In this document: positions 1-8,768 of the stretch, piece after piece
Numbering within the stretch: the stretch's first letter is position 1
Layout of the letters: the number at the start of each line of letters is the position of its first letter
NCBI RefSeq assembly: GCF_037543845.1
Contig: NZ_JBBIFX010000001.1
Coordinates: 124,001-188,000, forward strand
Direction of reading: 5' to 3'
DNA length: 64,000 bases
From: Gymnodinialimonas ulvae
Lineage (GTDB): Bacteria; Pseudomonadota; Alphaproteobacteria; Rhodobacterales; Rhodobacteraceae
Position numbers and translations under genes: made by a program
Notes under the pieces: model-generated
Told to the model about the DNA's origin: nothing
Databases searched by the model: none
Seen by the model: the letters and a program-made list of their open reading frames with translations, nothing else

Positions 1-1
1 G

Positions 2-1462
2 CGGCTACGGGTGATCGCGCCGGATGTGGGCGGCGCGTTCGGGATGAAAGGCTCGGTCTATCCGGAGGAGGTTTTTGCAGTCTGGGCGGCGATGACGCAT
101 CGCCGCTCGGTGCGCTGGATCGCGAGCCGGGGCGAGGATATGCTCTCGGCCACGCAAGGGCGCGGCCTGCGCAGTCGCGGGCGTTTGGCGCTGTCGGGGG
201 ATGGGCGGTTCACGGCACTGGAGGCGTGGATCGAGGCACCGGTGGGTGCGTGGTTGCCGAATTCGGCGCTGATCCCGGCATGGAACGCGGCGCGCATCCT
301 GCCGGGCCCCTATGACATCGAAAGCGTCGCGATCGAGACCCGCGCGGTGCCAATCGCGCCCGCACCGATGGGGATTTACCGCGGCGCGGGACGCCCGGAG
401 GCGGCATGCCTGATGGAACGTCTGGTCGAGCGGGCGTCGACGCAATTGAAACGCTGCGCAGTCGATTTGAGGGTGCAGAATGTGTATCCCTCTGGCGCAC
501 TTCCCACGCGGACAGTGACCGGTAACCTTTTGGATTCCGGGGACTATCCGACGACCCTTTTGCGAGCGTCTGACCTGATTGGATATTCCGCCCTGCGCCG
601 TGAGCAAAGCCAGGCCCGGACCAAGGGGCGGTTGTTCGGGGTCGGCGCGGCATTGTATCTGGAGCCGTCGGGCGAAGGGTTCGAGACCGCGCGGGTGACG
701 TTGTGCACGGATGGCAGCCTGCATGTGGCCAGCGGATCGTCCAGCCAGGGTCACGGGCGCGAGACGGCCTATGCGCAGATCGCGGGCGAGTTGTTCGATC
801 TGCCACCGGACCGGGTCACGGTGATCCAGGGCGACACGGAAACCTGCCCGCCCGGGATCGGGGCGGTCGCCTCTCGCGGGACGGCGATTGGCGGAAGTGC
901 GGTCTTCACGGCTGCGGAACGGGTCCGGGCGCGCAGCCTGCGCGGCGATACGCTGCCGATCTGTGAAGAGGTGCGGTATCAGAACGAGGGCCAGGCGTGG
1001 GGGCACGGCCTTTATGTGGTGGTTGTCGAGATCGAGCGCGAGACCGGCGTGCCGCGGATCCTGAAGGCGGCCTGCCTTGACGACGCGGGCCGCTTGGTGA
1101 ACCCGGCTTTCGTTAAGGGCCAGGTGCGCGGCGGGTTTGCGCAAGGCCTGGGCGAGGCGCTGATGGAACAGGTGGTCTATGATGCGGACGGCCAGCTTTT
1201 GACCGGATCGTTGATGGATTACGCCCTGCCGCGGGCCACGGACGTGCCGTCGATCGAGATCTTTGCGCAGGAAACGCCGACCCCGATGAATGCGTTGGGC
1301 GTGAAGGGGGTGGGCGAGGCCGGGACCATCGGCGCGCCGGCCGCGATCCTGAACGCGGTTCTTGATGCGCTGGGGCCGTTGGGGGTAACGCATCTGGACA
1401 TGCCCTTGACGCCCTGCAAGATCTGGACGGCGATCCGCGACGCGGAGGAGAAAACCCCATGA
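2..1462 (+). CDS. Xanthine dehydrogenase/CoxL-family molybdopterin hydroxylase large subunit (5' truncated by window)
   Basis: This is the C-terminal part of a molybdenum-cofactor hydroxylase large subunit, a family that oxidises aldehydes, purines or CO with water as oxygen donor. Reading starts in phase at base 2 with an APDVGGAFGMK motif. Further on are IYRGAGRPEA in the active-site loop region, an SSSQGHGRET cofactor motif and, near the C-terminus, GVKGVGEAGTIGAP with the conserved catalytic glutamate. The loop is not the AYRCSFR of true form I CO dehydrogenase, so the substrate is probably another compound. The segment between AAERVRA and the VVVVEIE strand is roughly 80-100 residues shorter than I expect for the family. 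The 3' end overlaps the next gene by 4 bp (ATGA). The FAD and FeS subunits are not in the window. Confidence 0.85.
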   Translation, partial: RLRVIAPDVGGAFGMKGSVYPEEVFAVWAAMTHRRSVRWIASRGEDMLSATQGRGLRSRGRLALSGDGRFTALEAWIEAPVGAWLPNSALIPAWNAARILPGPYDIESVAIETRAVPIAPAPMGIYRGAGRPEAACLMERLVERASTQLKRCAVDLRVQNVYPSGALPTRTVTGNLLDSGDYPTTLLRASDLIGYSALRREQSQARTKGRLFGVGAALYLEPSGEGFETARVTLCTDGSLHVASGSSSQGHGRETAYAQIAGELFDLPPDRVTVIQGDTETCPPGIGAVASRGTAIGGSAVFTAAERVRARSLRGDTLPICEEVRYQNEGQAWGHGLYVVVVEIERETGVPRILKAACLDDAGRLVNPAFVKGQVRGGFAQGLGEALMEQVVYDADGQLLTGSLMDYALPRATDVPSIEIFAQETPTPMNALGVKGVGEAGTIGAPAAILNAVLDALGPLGVTHLDMPLTPCKIWTAIRDAEEKTP

Positions 1463-2412
1463 AATACAGTCGACTGGACGCCAAGGACCATGCCCGCGCG
1501 CACATGCGCGGGATTTGGGCGGCGTGCTTGAACCCGTGGCGGCCCGATGGCCGGTTCGACGAGCCGGGCTTTCGCGCCAACATCCGCCACTGGGTGGATG
1601 ATCTGAGCATTGCGGGGCTGTTCATCGCGGGCAAGCAGGGCGAATTTTTCGCGATGACGCTGGAGGAGCGGAAACGCAACATCGAAGTGGCGGTTGACGA
1701 ATGCGACGGCGCGGCGGGCACGATCTTTTCGGCCAGTGACCAGAATTTCGAAACGGTTGTGGAGCTGGCGCGGCACGCGCAGGATTGCGGCGCGGATTAC
1801 GTTGTGGTCCATGCGCCGGTGCTGCATTTCGTGACCGAGCCGGACGAGGTCCTATACCAGTATTACAAGGCGATCTGCGAACGCGTGGACATCGGCATCG
1901 CGATGTGGAGCCACCCCGACAGCGGCTATATGATGTCGCCGCAATTGTGCGCGCGGATTGCGGAATTGCCGAATATCGTGGCGATCAAATACTCGGTCCC
2001 GCGGCCGATGTATGCGGAATTGACCCGCCTGGCGGGCGACAAGATCCACGTCTCGACCGCGTCAGAGGCGGAGTGGCTGGACAATATCGAGGAGTTGGGC
2101 TGGCAGCTTTATCTGTGTTCCTCGCCGCCCTATCAGCTTCAGTCGAAGGTCGACCAGCGGATGAACGACTACACAAGCCTGGCGTTTGAGGGGCGGTTTG
2201 ACGATGCCCGCGCAGTGCGCGACAGCCTTGATCCGGTGCGCGATGCGTTCAGGCGGACGAAACCGGCGGACAAGCCGCAGGCGCATGGGAAATACTGGCA
2301 GGAGCTTTTGGGGCAGGTTGGTGGTCCGGTACGCGCGCCGATGCTGAACCTGACGGAGGCCGAAAAGGCGGCCACGCGCGCGGCGTTCGAAGGCTGCGGC
2401 CTTCGGGTGTGA
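1459..2412 (+). CDS. Dihydrodipicolinate synthase (DapA)-family aldolase/lyase
   Basis: A 317-aa TIM-barrel class I aldolase of the DapA/N-acetylneuraminate lyase superfamily. The Schiff-base lysine is K177 in VAIKYS, at the end of barrel strand 6. The N-terminal glycine/hydroxyl loop (GKQGEFFAM, about 58-66) differs from the GTTGE of true DapA, so a lysine-biosynthetic role is unlikely. It is translationally coupled (ATGA) to the molybdenum hydroxylase upstream, so the two probably serve one catabolic route in which an oxidised acid is cleaved or hydrated. The substrate cannot be read from the sequence. Confidence 0.8.
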   Translation: MKYSRLDAKDHARAHMRGIWAACLNPWRPDGRFDEPGFRANIRHWVDDLSIAGLFIAGKQGEFFAMTLEERKRNIEVAVDECDGAAGTIFSASDQNFETVVELARHAQDCGADYVVVHAPVLHFVTEPDEVLYQYYKAICERVDIGIAMWSHPDSGYMMSPQLCARIAELPNIVAIKYSVPRPMYAELTRLAGDKIHVSTASEAEWLDNIEELGWQLYLCSSPPYQLQSKVDQRMNDYTSLAFEGRFDDARAVRDSLDPVRDAFRRTKPADKPQAHGKYWQELLGQVGGPVRAPMLNLTEAEKAATRAAFEGCGLRV

Positions 2413-2454
2413 TCCGCGCCGCGCCTTCTGCGGTCTGACAAATGTCCGCGCAGC

Positions 2455-2679
2455 TTAGCCGGTGAAGGCGGCGGCGTTGCGGCAATCGGCCGGTGGGGCG
2501 TCGAGGGTGTCGGTCTCGGACTGAAGCCGGGCACAGGCGTCTTGATCGGTGCATCCGGTGCAGGACAGGACCATCTGTTTGAACTGCGACGCGTGCGTGG
2601 GATCGGTCAGATCGTGGCCCGTGCGCGCGGCCATGCCTTTGACCAGATCGGTGCTGCGGTCGAATTTCTCGAAGAACAT
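2455..2679 (-). CDS. Small DUF6455-like cysteine protein
   Basis: A 74-aa protein beginning MFFEKFDRSTDL. The start at 2679 is chosen over an upstream in-frame start because an AAGAGG ribosome site lies about 9 nt before it and the longer N-terminus looks non-coding. It has CTGC followed by two more cysteines, a pattern I associate with the DUF6455 family of small alphaproteobacterial proteins of unknown function that may bind metal. An FNR-type box lies about 60 bp upstream, suggesting oxygen-responsive expression. The family name is from memory of motif and length, not a search. Confidence 0.65.
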   Translation of the reverse strand: MFFEKFDRSTDLVKGMAARTGHDLTDPTHASQFKQMVLSCTGCTDQDACARLQSETDTLDAPPADCRNAAAFTG

Positions 2680-2740
2680 CGGGGACCTCTTGGAACGATT
2701 GCATGCGCATCGAATATGGCGTGTGGGGGCGCGGTGTGCC

Positions 2741-2754
2741 TTGATCTGAGTCAA
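2741..2754. promoter_or_regulatory. FNR/FnrL-type box
   Basis: TTGATCTGAGTCAA matches TTGAY-N4-RTCAA, the FNR/FnrL consensus, with both half sites intact. It sits between the divergent DUF6455-like gene (start 2679, minus) and the Gfo/Idh/MocA gene (start 2844, plus). The distance to the minus-strand start would fit an activator site near -41 with a short leader. Confidence 0.6.
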
Positions 2755-2843
2755 GCGGGGGTGGGGGGGTCATGAGAGGGTTGATCCCCGGGCGTGGTCC
2801 GGCGCTTTATGGGGTCTGTGGGCCACGAGCGGGAGAGGCTGCG

Positions 2844-3956
2844 ATGAACGACGCCGGTGACAGCGATATCTATGCCCTGAAGGCGACCGCGCGCCCCGAG
2901 ATTGCGGCGCCTGATTTGCCGTACAAGCCGCCGCTGCCGCAGCATTTGAAGCCGCGGATCGGGGTGATCGGGACGGGCGGGATTTCCGGCGCGCATCTCG
3001 ATGCCTATCGCACGGCGGGCTGGCAGGTGGCTGCGCTGTGGAACCGGACGCCTCAGAAGGCCGCGCAGAAGGCCGCAAAATACTGCCGCGACGCGCGGAT
3101 CGAGGCGGATTGGCGGGCGATTTTGGACAATTCCGAGATCGACGTGGTGGATGTCACGCTGCATCCCGAACACCGGGTCGAGATCATCGAGGCGGCGCTG
3201 CGGGCGGGCAAGCATGTGCTGAGCCAGAAGCCTTTTGTGACCGATCTCGACACCGGGATGGACCTTGTGAAGCTGGCGCAGGATCGCGGTGTGAAGCTGG
3301 CCGTGAACCAGAACGCGCGGTGGGCGCCGTATTTTGCCTATATGCGCGAGGCGGCGCGCGCGGGCCTCATCGGGCAGGTTTTGTCGGTGCATGTGAATGT
3401 GCATTGGGACCACGGGTGGACGGCGGGTACGCCGTTTGACGGGATCGAGGATCTGATCCTGTACGATTTTGGCGTCCATTGGTTCGACTTTGTGAACTCC
3501 ATCCTCGGCGACCGGGTCGAGGCCGTGTATGCCACGGCGCTGCGCGGCGCGGGGCAAGCCAACAAGGCGCCGCTTTTGGCGCAGGCGATGGTGCGGGCGG
3601 ATGGCGCGCAGGCCTCGCTGGTGTTCGACGGCGCGATCGCGCATGGGCCGCGTGACACGACATTCGTGGGCGGCACGGCGGGCAGTGTGCAATCGGACGG
3701 GCCGGATCTTGGACAGCAGCGGGTGACGTTGAACACGCCGGACGGGGTTGCGCGCCCGGCGCTGGAGGGGGCGTGGTTCAACGACGGGTTCATCGGGACG
3801 ATGGGGGAATTGCTCTGCGCCATCGAGGATGACCGCGAGCCGTTGAACGGGGCGGCGGAGAACCTGCGCAGTCTGGCGATGGCGTTTGCCGCGGTGCGGT
3901 CGCGGATCACGGGCAAGGAGGTGCGCGTGGGCGCTGCGCGGCGGCTGGAGAGCTAG
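2844..3956 (+). CDS. Gfo/Idh/MocA-family NAD(P)-dependent oxidoreductase
   Basis: A 370-aa sugar or polyol dehydrogenase-like protein. The Rossmann motif GVIGTGGISGAH is at 40-51, and the catalytic lysine is K129 in SQKPF (the EKP motif of the family). The C-terminal alpha/beta domain contains YDFGVHWFDF. The start at 2844 has GGGAGAGG 6 nt upstream; an upstream in-frame ATG at 2772 would add 24 unconserved residues. The stop overlaps the stop of the convergent TetR gene in the tetranucleotide CTAG. Substrate unknown. Confidence 0.85.
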   Translation: MNDAGDSDIYALKATARPEIAAPDLPYKPPLPQHLKPRIGVIGTGGISGAHLDAYRTAGWQVAALWNRTPQKAAQKAAKYCRDARIEADWRAILDNSEIDVVDVTLHPEHRVEIIEAALRAGKHVLSQKPFVTDLDTGMDLVKLAQDRGVKLAVNQNARWAPYFAYMREAARAGLIGQVLSVHVNVHWDHGWTAGTPFDGIEDLILYDFGVHWFDFVNSILGDRVEAVYATALRGAGQANKAPLLAQAMVRADGAQASLVFDGAIAHGPRDTTFVGGTAGSVQSDGPDLGQQRVTLNTPDGVARPALEGAWFNDGFIGTMGELLCAIEDDREPLNGAAENLRSLAMAFAAVRSRITGKEVRVGAARRLES

Positions 3957-4615
3957 GCGCGCGCCATGGCGAAGACGCGGAACTCGGCCACCTCTGCATC
4001 CGTTGGCCTGTGCCCGGTGAAATGCTCCAGAAAGCCCGGCAACCTCTCCATCCGGAGCGTCATGTCTTCGCGGAGTTCCAGCGCGTGATAGCCGATCTGC
4101 ATGAAATAGAGGATACGGGCACGGATATCGGCCTCCTCCGGCGGGTAGTCATGGGCGCCGTACATCGCCTTGATCGCGTTGAGCCGGGCGGTGTCGGCGG
4201 CGTCGATCCGGGCGCGCACCGAAGCATCGCGGCGAGACCATTCGCGGATCGCGAAATCGAGATGGGCGTCGAATATTGTGTCATCCACGAAGCAGCGGAA
4301 GAAGTTGCACAACGCGCCGGTGATTGTAGCGGCGGGCAGGGCGCAATGGTGCAGGATGGGGGCGGTGTTGCGCGCCTCCCAATCGCTCAGCAGCGCGTCC
4401 AGAAGCTCGGCGCGGGAGCCGAAATAGCCATAAAAGCTTGAGCGCGAGACGCCGAGTTGTGTGGCCAGATCCAGGACTTTCACCTCACCCGCACCCTTGG
4501 CGATCAACACAAGGCGTGCCGCGTTCAGCCAATCGCCGCGTGTCACCTTCACATGGCCGCTCAACTGGTCTTTCGCGGGATCGTCGCGGTGCAAAACGGG
4601 GGTGGGACGCGGCAT
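3953..4615 (-). CDS. TetR-family transcriptional regulator
   Basis: A 220-aa protein with an N-terminal helix-turn-helix (LDLATQLGVSRSSFYGYFGS, about residues 46-65) and an all-helical ligand domain. It starts 2 bp after the stop of the MttB-family gene and is the last gene of a three-gene operon for methylated-amine breakdown, so it probably regulates that operon and itself. A perfect 18-bp palindrome in front of the operon (8608-8625) is the likely target. A longer reading frame reaching 5059 is a shadow of the upstream gene and was not used. Confidence 0.85.
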   Translation of the reverse strand: MPRPTPVLHRDDPAKDQLSGHVKVTRGDWLNAARLVLIAKGAGEVKVLDLATQLGVSRSSFYGYFGSRAELLDALLSDWEARNTAPILHHCALPAATITGALCNFFRCFVDDTIFDAHLDFAIREWSRRDASVRARIDAADTARLNAIKAMYGAHDYPPEEADIRARILYFMQIGYHALELREDMTLRMERLPGFLEHFTGHRPTDAEVAEFRVFAMARA

Positions 4616-4617
4616 GA

Positions 4618-6156
4618 TCAGCTTTCCGGTGGCGCGCCGCCCGCGGCGGTCAGTCGCGCGATTTTTGCGCTCAGTGCGGCGCGGCGGTCGGGGTCCACCT
4701 GCGGACGGGTCGGGTCGGCGACGATGCCTTGCCAGACGTCGCGCGCGCGGGTCGAGGCATCCTTGCCGCCGCGCTCGGTCCAGGTGCCGAAATTGGCGTA
4801 ATCGTGTACGATGGGTTCGTAGAATTCGGTCTGGTAGCGGGCCATGGTTTGGGCCGCCGCAAAGAAATGCCCGCCCGGCGGCGTCTCGGCGATGGCATCT
4901 AGCCCGATCTCGGACTCGCCCGCCTGCGCGCCCGCGCAAAGCTCGGCCACCATGTTGAGCACCTCGGCGTCCGTCACGAGTTTTTCGTAGGACACGCTCA
5001 GCCCGCCTTCGAGCCACCCGGCGGAGTGGATCACGACCGTGGCCCCCGCCATCAGGCACCCCCAGAGGCCGAATTGGTTTTCGTTCGCGGCCTGCACATC
5101 GTTAAGGTTTGCCGCCGACCCCGCCGCCGAGCGCCACGGCAGGCCGATGAAGCGGGCCAATTGTCCGGCAGCGAGCGAGGCTTGAAAATGGGCGGGGGTG
5201 CCAAAGGCGGGCGCGCCGGATTTCATGTCGACGTTGGAGGTGAACGTGCCGTAGCAGACCGGCGCGCCGGGGCGGGCAAGCTGCGTCAGGGTGAGGGCCG
5301 CCAGGGCCTCCGCATGGGACAGCGTGATGGCACCTGCGACGGTGATCGGCGCCATCGCCCCCATAAGCGTGAACGGCGTGATGATGGAGACCTGCCCCGC
5401 ACGCGCGAAGTCGATCAGGCCCTGCGCCATGGGGATGTCGAGGGTGCGGGGCGAGTTGGTGTTGACGATCGTGTAGCACTGCGGATTGGCGTGGAATTCG
5501 GCGTCGCTCAGGCCTCGAAAATCGCGCAGAAGCTCAAAGCTTTCCATGACTTGCGGGGTGCCGCGCGCAAAGATGAAGGGGAATTTGTCGGACTCGGTGA
5601 GTTGCGTTTCAAGCGTGAAGTAATGCCGGATGTTGGTCGCCACGTCCTGCGGCTCCACCAGCGGCGGGAGCATCTGGAACACGTCGAAGTGCTGTGTCAG
5701 CTGCACCAATTCGCGGAAATCGCGCGCGCAACCGGGCCTGCGCCCGCGGATTTCGTCGGTGGCATGGGGTGCGCCCGCGCCGGGTTGGAACACAAGGCTG
5801 CCAAGCTCCAGCACCACGTCGCGGTCGCGCGACCCGGCGCGCCCAAGGATCCGCGTGGGGGCGGTTTGCAGAGCCTGGGCCACGATCTCGCGCCCGATAT
5901 GGACCATCTCGCCTTTGACTGTTGCGCCCGCCGCCCGGAACAACGCGGCCGCCTCAGGCAGCAAGACCTTAACGCCAAGGTCCTCCAACACGGTTAACGC
6001 GGCCTCATGCATCGCCTCGATCCGGTCGCCGGTAAAGACATCCATCGGTGGAAAAGGGTTCTTCAGCTGCCGGTAGTTTGTCACCCGCGCCGAGGGACGC
6101 GGGCCGTTGGCATTGCGGGCGCGGTTGCGCCCCCTTGAACCCTTTGTCATGTTCAT
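4618..6156 (-). CDS. Non-pyrrolysine MttB-family (trimethylamine methyltransferase-like) protein
   Basis: A 512-aa TIM-barrel protein of the MttB/COG5598 superfamily. Archaeal MttB contains pyrrolysine encoded by an in-frame UAG; this gene reads through with no internal UAG, so it belongs to the large non-Pyl branch, where known members (MtgB type) demethylate quaternary amines such as glycine betaine onto a corrinoid protein. The start overlaps the stop of the dimethylglycine-dehydrogenase-like gene by 4 bp and its stop is 2 bp from the TetR start. No corrinoid protein or reductive activator is in the window, so either the partner is elsewhere or the reaction differs. A betaine-type substrate is inferred from the neighbours. 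Confidence 0.8.
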   Translation of the reverse strand: MNMTKGSRGRNRARNANGPRPSARVTNYRQLKNPFPPMDVFTGDRIEAMHEAALTVLEDLGVKVLLPEAAALFRAAGATVKGEMVHIGREIVAQALQTAPTRILGRAGSRDRDVVLELGSLVFQPGAGAPHATDEIRGRRPGCARDFRELVQLTQHFDVFQMLPPLVEPQDVATNIRHYFTLETQLTESDKFPFIFARGTPQVMESFELLRDFRGLSDAEFHANPQCYTIVNTNSPRTLDIPMAQGLIDFARAGQVSIITPFTLMGAMAPITVAGAITLSHAEALAALTLTQLARPGAPVCYGTFTSNVDMKSGAPAFGTPAHFQASLAAGQLARFIGLPWRSAAGSAANLNDVQAANENQFGLWGCLMAGATVVIHSAGWLEGGLSVSYEKLVTDAEVLNMVAELCAGAQAGESEIGLDAIAETPPGGHFFAAAQTMARYQTEFYEPIVHDYANFGTWTERGGKDASTRARDVWQGIVADPTRPQVDPDRRAALSAKIARLTAAGGAPPES

Positions 6157-8555
6157 CCCCGCATGGCCTGACCCTGCGGATCGTAGGGCGAAGGTGCGAT
6201 GACCTTGGCGGCGCGTTCCACGCCCACGACATGGACCGAAAGGTCTGTGCCAACGCCTGCCGCATCGACGTTGACCATCGCCATGGCGAGCGATTTGCCA
6301 AGCGTGTGGCCGTAGCCGCCGGAGGTCACGAAGCCCACCATGTCGCCGTTCTGCCAGATCGGTTCATAGCCGATGGCGTCGCTGTCGCCGTCCGCGATTT
6401 CCAGCGTTACGAGCTTTTGCACAGGCCCGTTGCCGTCGCGCTCGGCCAAGGCTTTGTCCTTTCCGATGAACGACTTGTCCCAATCGATCCAACGGTCCAT
6501 GCCGGTCTGCGCGGCGGTGTAGCCCATGGTGAATTCCGCCGACCAGATGCCGAAGGACTTCTCAAGCCGGGTGGACAGAAGCGCGTTGAAGCCGACCTCG
6601 CGGATGCCCTCGGACGCGCCCGCCTCCAACAGCATGCGGCGCAGGGTGATGTGGTCGCCGTAGCGGCAATTGATCTCGTAGCCCTTTTCGCCGGTGACGG
6701 ACATGCGCGCGACGCGGGCCTGGATCAAGCCCACGTCCATTGGCGCACAGCCCATGAATGGCAGGGTCACACCGCCGGGCACGAGCGTGTCGATCACCGC
6801 CTTCGACTTCGGACCGGAAAGCGAGAAACCGCAGATCTCTTCGCCCAGATCGCGGACCTGCACACCGTCGGTGAGGTGGTCGTTGAACCACCGCATGTGC
6901 CACGCCCGCAAGTAGTAGGAGCCCATGATCCACCACGTGCCGTCGCCCCAGTTGAACAGCGTCAGATCCCCCATCAGCCGCCCCGAGGGGGCCAGCATCG
7001 GCGCCAGTTTCGCACGGCCCGGTTTGGGCAGTTTTGACGCCATCAGATTGTCGAGCCAAGCCTGAGCATTCGGGCCGGAGACCTCGAACCGCGAAAAGCC
7101 GGAGATGTCCAAAAGGCCCACGCCTTCGCGCACCGCGCGGCATTCCTCGGCCACGATGTCATGGGCGTTGGAGCGTTTAAGGGTCAGATTTTCCTCGAAA
7201 TCTTCGGTCGGCGCGAAGTAGAGCGGAACCTCCAGATCCCACGATTGCCCCCACCGGCAGCCCGCCGCCGACATGTCGGAATAGGCCGGGGCGCGTTTGA
7301 GTGGACGGCCCGCGGGGAGTTGTTCGTTGGGGTAGGACATCACGAAGCGGCGGGAGTAGAATTGGCCGGTGGTCTGCCGGATATACTCGCGGTTTTCGGC
7401 GAATTTCCCGTAACGCGCGACGTCCATGCAATAGGTGTCGGCCTCGGTTTCGCCCTCGACCATCCATTCAGCCAGCGATTTGCCGACGCCGCCGCCCTGC
7501 AAGAAGCCCGCCATCACCGCGCAGGCGCACCAATAGCCTTTGACGCCCGGCACCGGCCCGACGAGGGGGTTGCCGTCGGGCGAGAAGGTGAAGGCGCCGT
7601 TGACCCAGGTTTTCACGCCAGTGTGCTGCAGCGCGGGGTAGCGCTCGAACCCTAAAATCAGTTCTTTTTCAATGCGATCGGTCTGTTCCTGGAACAGCTC
7701 CATGCCGTAATCCCAAGGCGCGCCATCCATGGCCCAATGCTCGTGCTCGACCTCGTAGATACCAAGCAGAAGGCCTTTCTGATCCTGCCGCATGTAGGTG
7801 AAACCTTCGAGGTCCACGGTCATCGGCACCTCGAAATCCAGCGCCTCCAGCTCGGGGATCGTGTCGGAGATCAGGTAATGGTGCTTGAGCGGCGAGACGG
7901 GGAGTTCGATGCCCGCCATCCGGCCCAGTTGCTTGGCCCAGAGACCGGCGGCGTTGACCACATGCTCGCAGGTGATTTTTCCTTTGTCCGTAATGACTTC
8001 CCAGCCGTCGGCGGTTTGGATCAGCTCCTCGACCTTGGTGTGTTCGTAATACTCCGCGCCGCGTTTTTTGGCAGCGATGGCGTAGGCGTGCACGGTGCCT
8101 GTGGTATCTACATACCCCTCCCGGTCGGCCCAGAGTGCGCCGAGGACGCCGTCGGTGGACATGATCGGGCAGGCGTCCTGCGCCTCTTGCGGGGTCATCA
8201 GGTGGCAATCGTGGATGCCGATGGATTGGAACGTGCGGTAGGCCGATTGCAGCCATTCCCAGCGCTCGGGCGTGCCCGCCAGCGTCAGGCCGCCGGTCAT
8301 GTGCAGGCCGATGTTCTGGCCACTTTCGGCTTCGATTTCTGACAGCAAATCAATGGTATAGGCTTGAAGGGCGGCCATGTTCGGATCGGCGTTGAGCGCA
8401 TGGATGCCGCCCGCCGCGTGCCAGCTTGACCCCGCCGTGAGGACCGAGCGTTCCAGCATCACGCAATCCGTCCAGCCCAGTTTCGCGAGGTGGTACAGCA
8501 CCGATGAGCCGACGACGCCGCCTCCGATCACGACAACGCGGTAGTGGGATTTCAT
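6153..8555 (-). CDS. FAD-dependent dimethylglycine/sarcosine dehydrogenase-type protein with folate-binding domain
   Basis: An 800-aa two-part enzyme. The N-terminal DAO/FAD domain has VVVIGGGVVGSSV (7-19) and SSWHAAGG (43-50), where H46 matches the histidine that covalently holds FAD in dimethylglycine and sarcosine dehydrogenases. A C-terminal aminomethyltransferase (GcvT-like) domain should capture the one-carbon unit on tetrahydrofolate. The start at 8555 is set by GGAGG 8 nt upstream and by the Rossmann strand beginning a few residues later; a longer frame to 8726 lacks support. First gene of the operon with the MttB-like and TetR genes. Expected reaction: oxidative N-demethylation of a secondary or tertiary amine. 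Confidence 0.88.
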   Translation of the reverse strand: MKSHYRVVVIGGGVVGSSVLYHLAKLGWTDCVMLERSVLTAGSSWHAAGGIHALNADPNMAALQAYTIDLLSEIEAESGQNIGLHMTGGLTLAGTPERWEWLQSAYRTFQSIGIHDCHLMTPQEAQDACPIMSTDGVLGALWADREGYVDTTGTVHAYAIAAKKRGAEYYEHTKVEELIQTADGWEVITDKGKITCEHVVNAAGLWAKQLGRMAGIELPVSPLKHHYLISDTIPELEALDFEVPMTVDLEGFTYMRQDQKGLLLGIYEVEHEHWAMDGAPWDYGMELFQEQTDRIEKELILGFERYPALQHTGVKTWVNGAFTFSPDGNPLVGPVPGVKGYWCACAVMAGFLQGGGVGKSLAEWMVEGETEADTYCMDVARYGKFAENREYIRQTTGQFYSRRFVMSYPNEQLPAGRPLKRAPAYSDMSAAGCRWGQSWDLEVPLYFAPTEDFEENLTLKRSNAHDIVAEECRAVREGVGLLDISGFSRFEVSGPNAQAWLDNLMASKLPKPGRAKLAPMLAPSGRLMGDLTLFNWGDGTWWIMGSYYLRAWHMRWFNDHLTDGVQVRDLGEEICGFSLSGPKSKAVIDTLVPGGVTLPFMGCAPMDVGLIQARVARMSVTGEKGYEINCRYGDHITLRRMLLEAGASEGIREVGFNALLSTRLEKSFGIWSAEFTMGYTAAQTGMDRWIDWDKSFIGKDKALAERDGNGPVQKLVTLEIADGDSDAIGYEPIWQNGDMVGFVTSGGYGHTLGKSLAMAMVNVDAAGVGTDLSVHVVGVERAAKVIAPSPYDPQGQAMRG

Positions 8556-8607
8556 GGGGGGCCTCCGACGTGGGACAGGGTTCTGCTGAAAGACAGGTTG
8601 GGAAGGT

Positions 8608-8625
8608 TTGGACAGTACTGTCCAA
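8608..8625. promoter_or_regulatory. 18-bp perfect palindrome, candidate TetR operator
   Basis: TTGGACAGTACTGTCCAA is identical to its reverse complement. It lies 53 bp upstream of the start of the dimethylglycine-dehydrogenase-like gene in a 213-bp non-coding gap. Length and symmetry fit a TetR dimer site, and the operon ends with a TetR gene. Confidence 0.6.
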
Positions 8626-8768
8626 TTCATTTGCGACATCCGATGGGACGCCCCGCGACACGGCGTTCGCGCATGCATTTTCCTGTAGTTTTTCTGTCGT
8701 TTTTTCCGCGCTACCAAAATTCGCACAGAACGGGAGGCTTTGCCGAATTTCGTGCGTGCGTGCGCGAT

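Noticed and set aside
2..1462. True CO dehydrogenase large subunit (coxL form I)
   Set aside because: The active-site loop is IYRGAGR rather than AYRCSFR.
4616..5059. 148-residue N-terminal extension of the TetR gene
   Set aside because: It lies antiphase within the MttB-family gene on the same strand, is Arg/Gly-rich and lacks any domain; the ATG at 4615 directly follows the upstream stop.
4618..6156. Pyrrolysine-containing MttB
   Set aside because: No in-frame UAG within the gene and no Pyl biosynthesis genes nearby.
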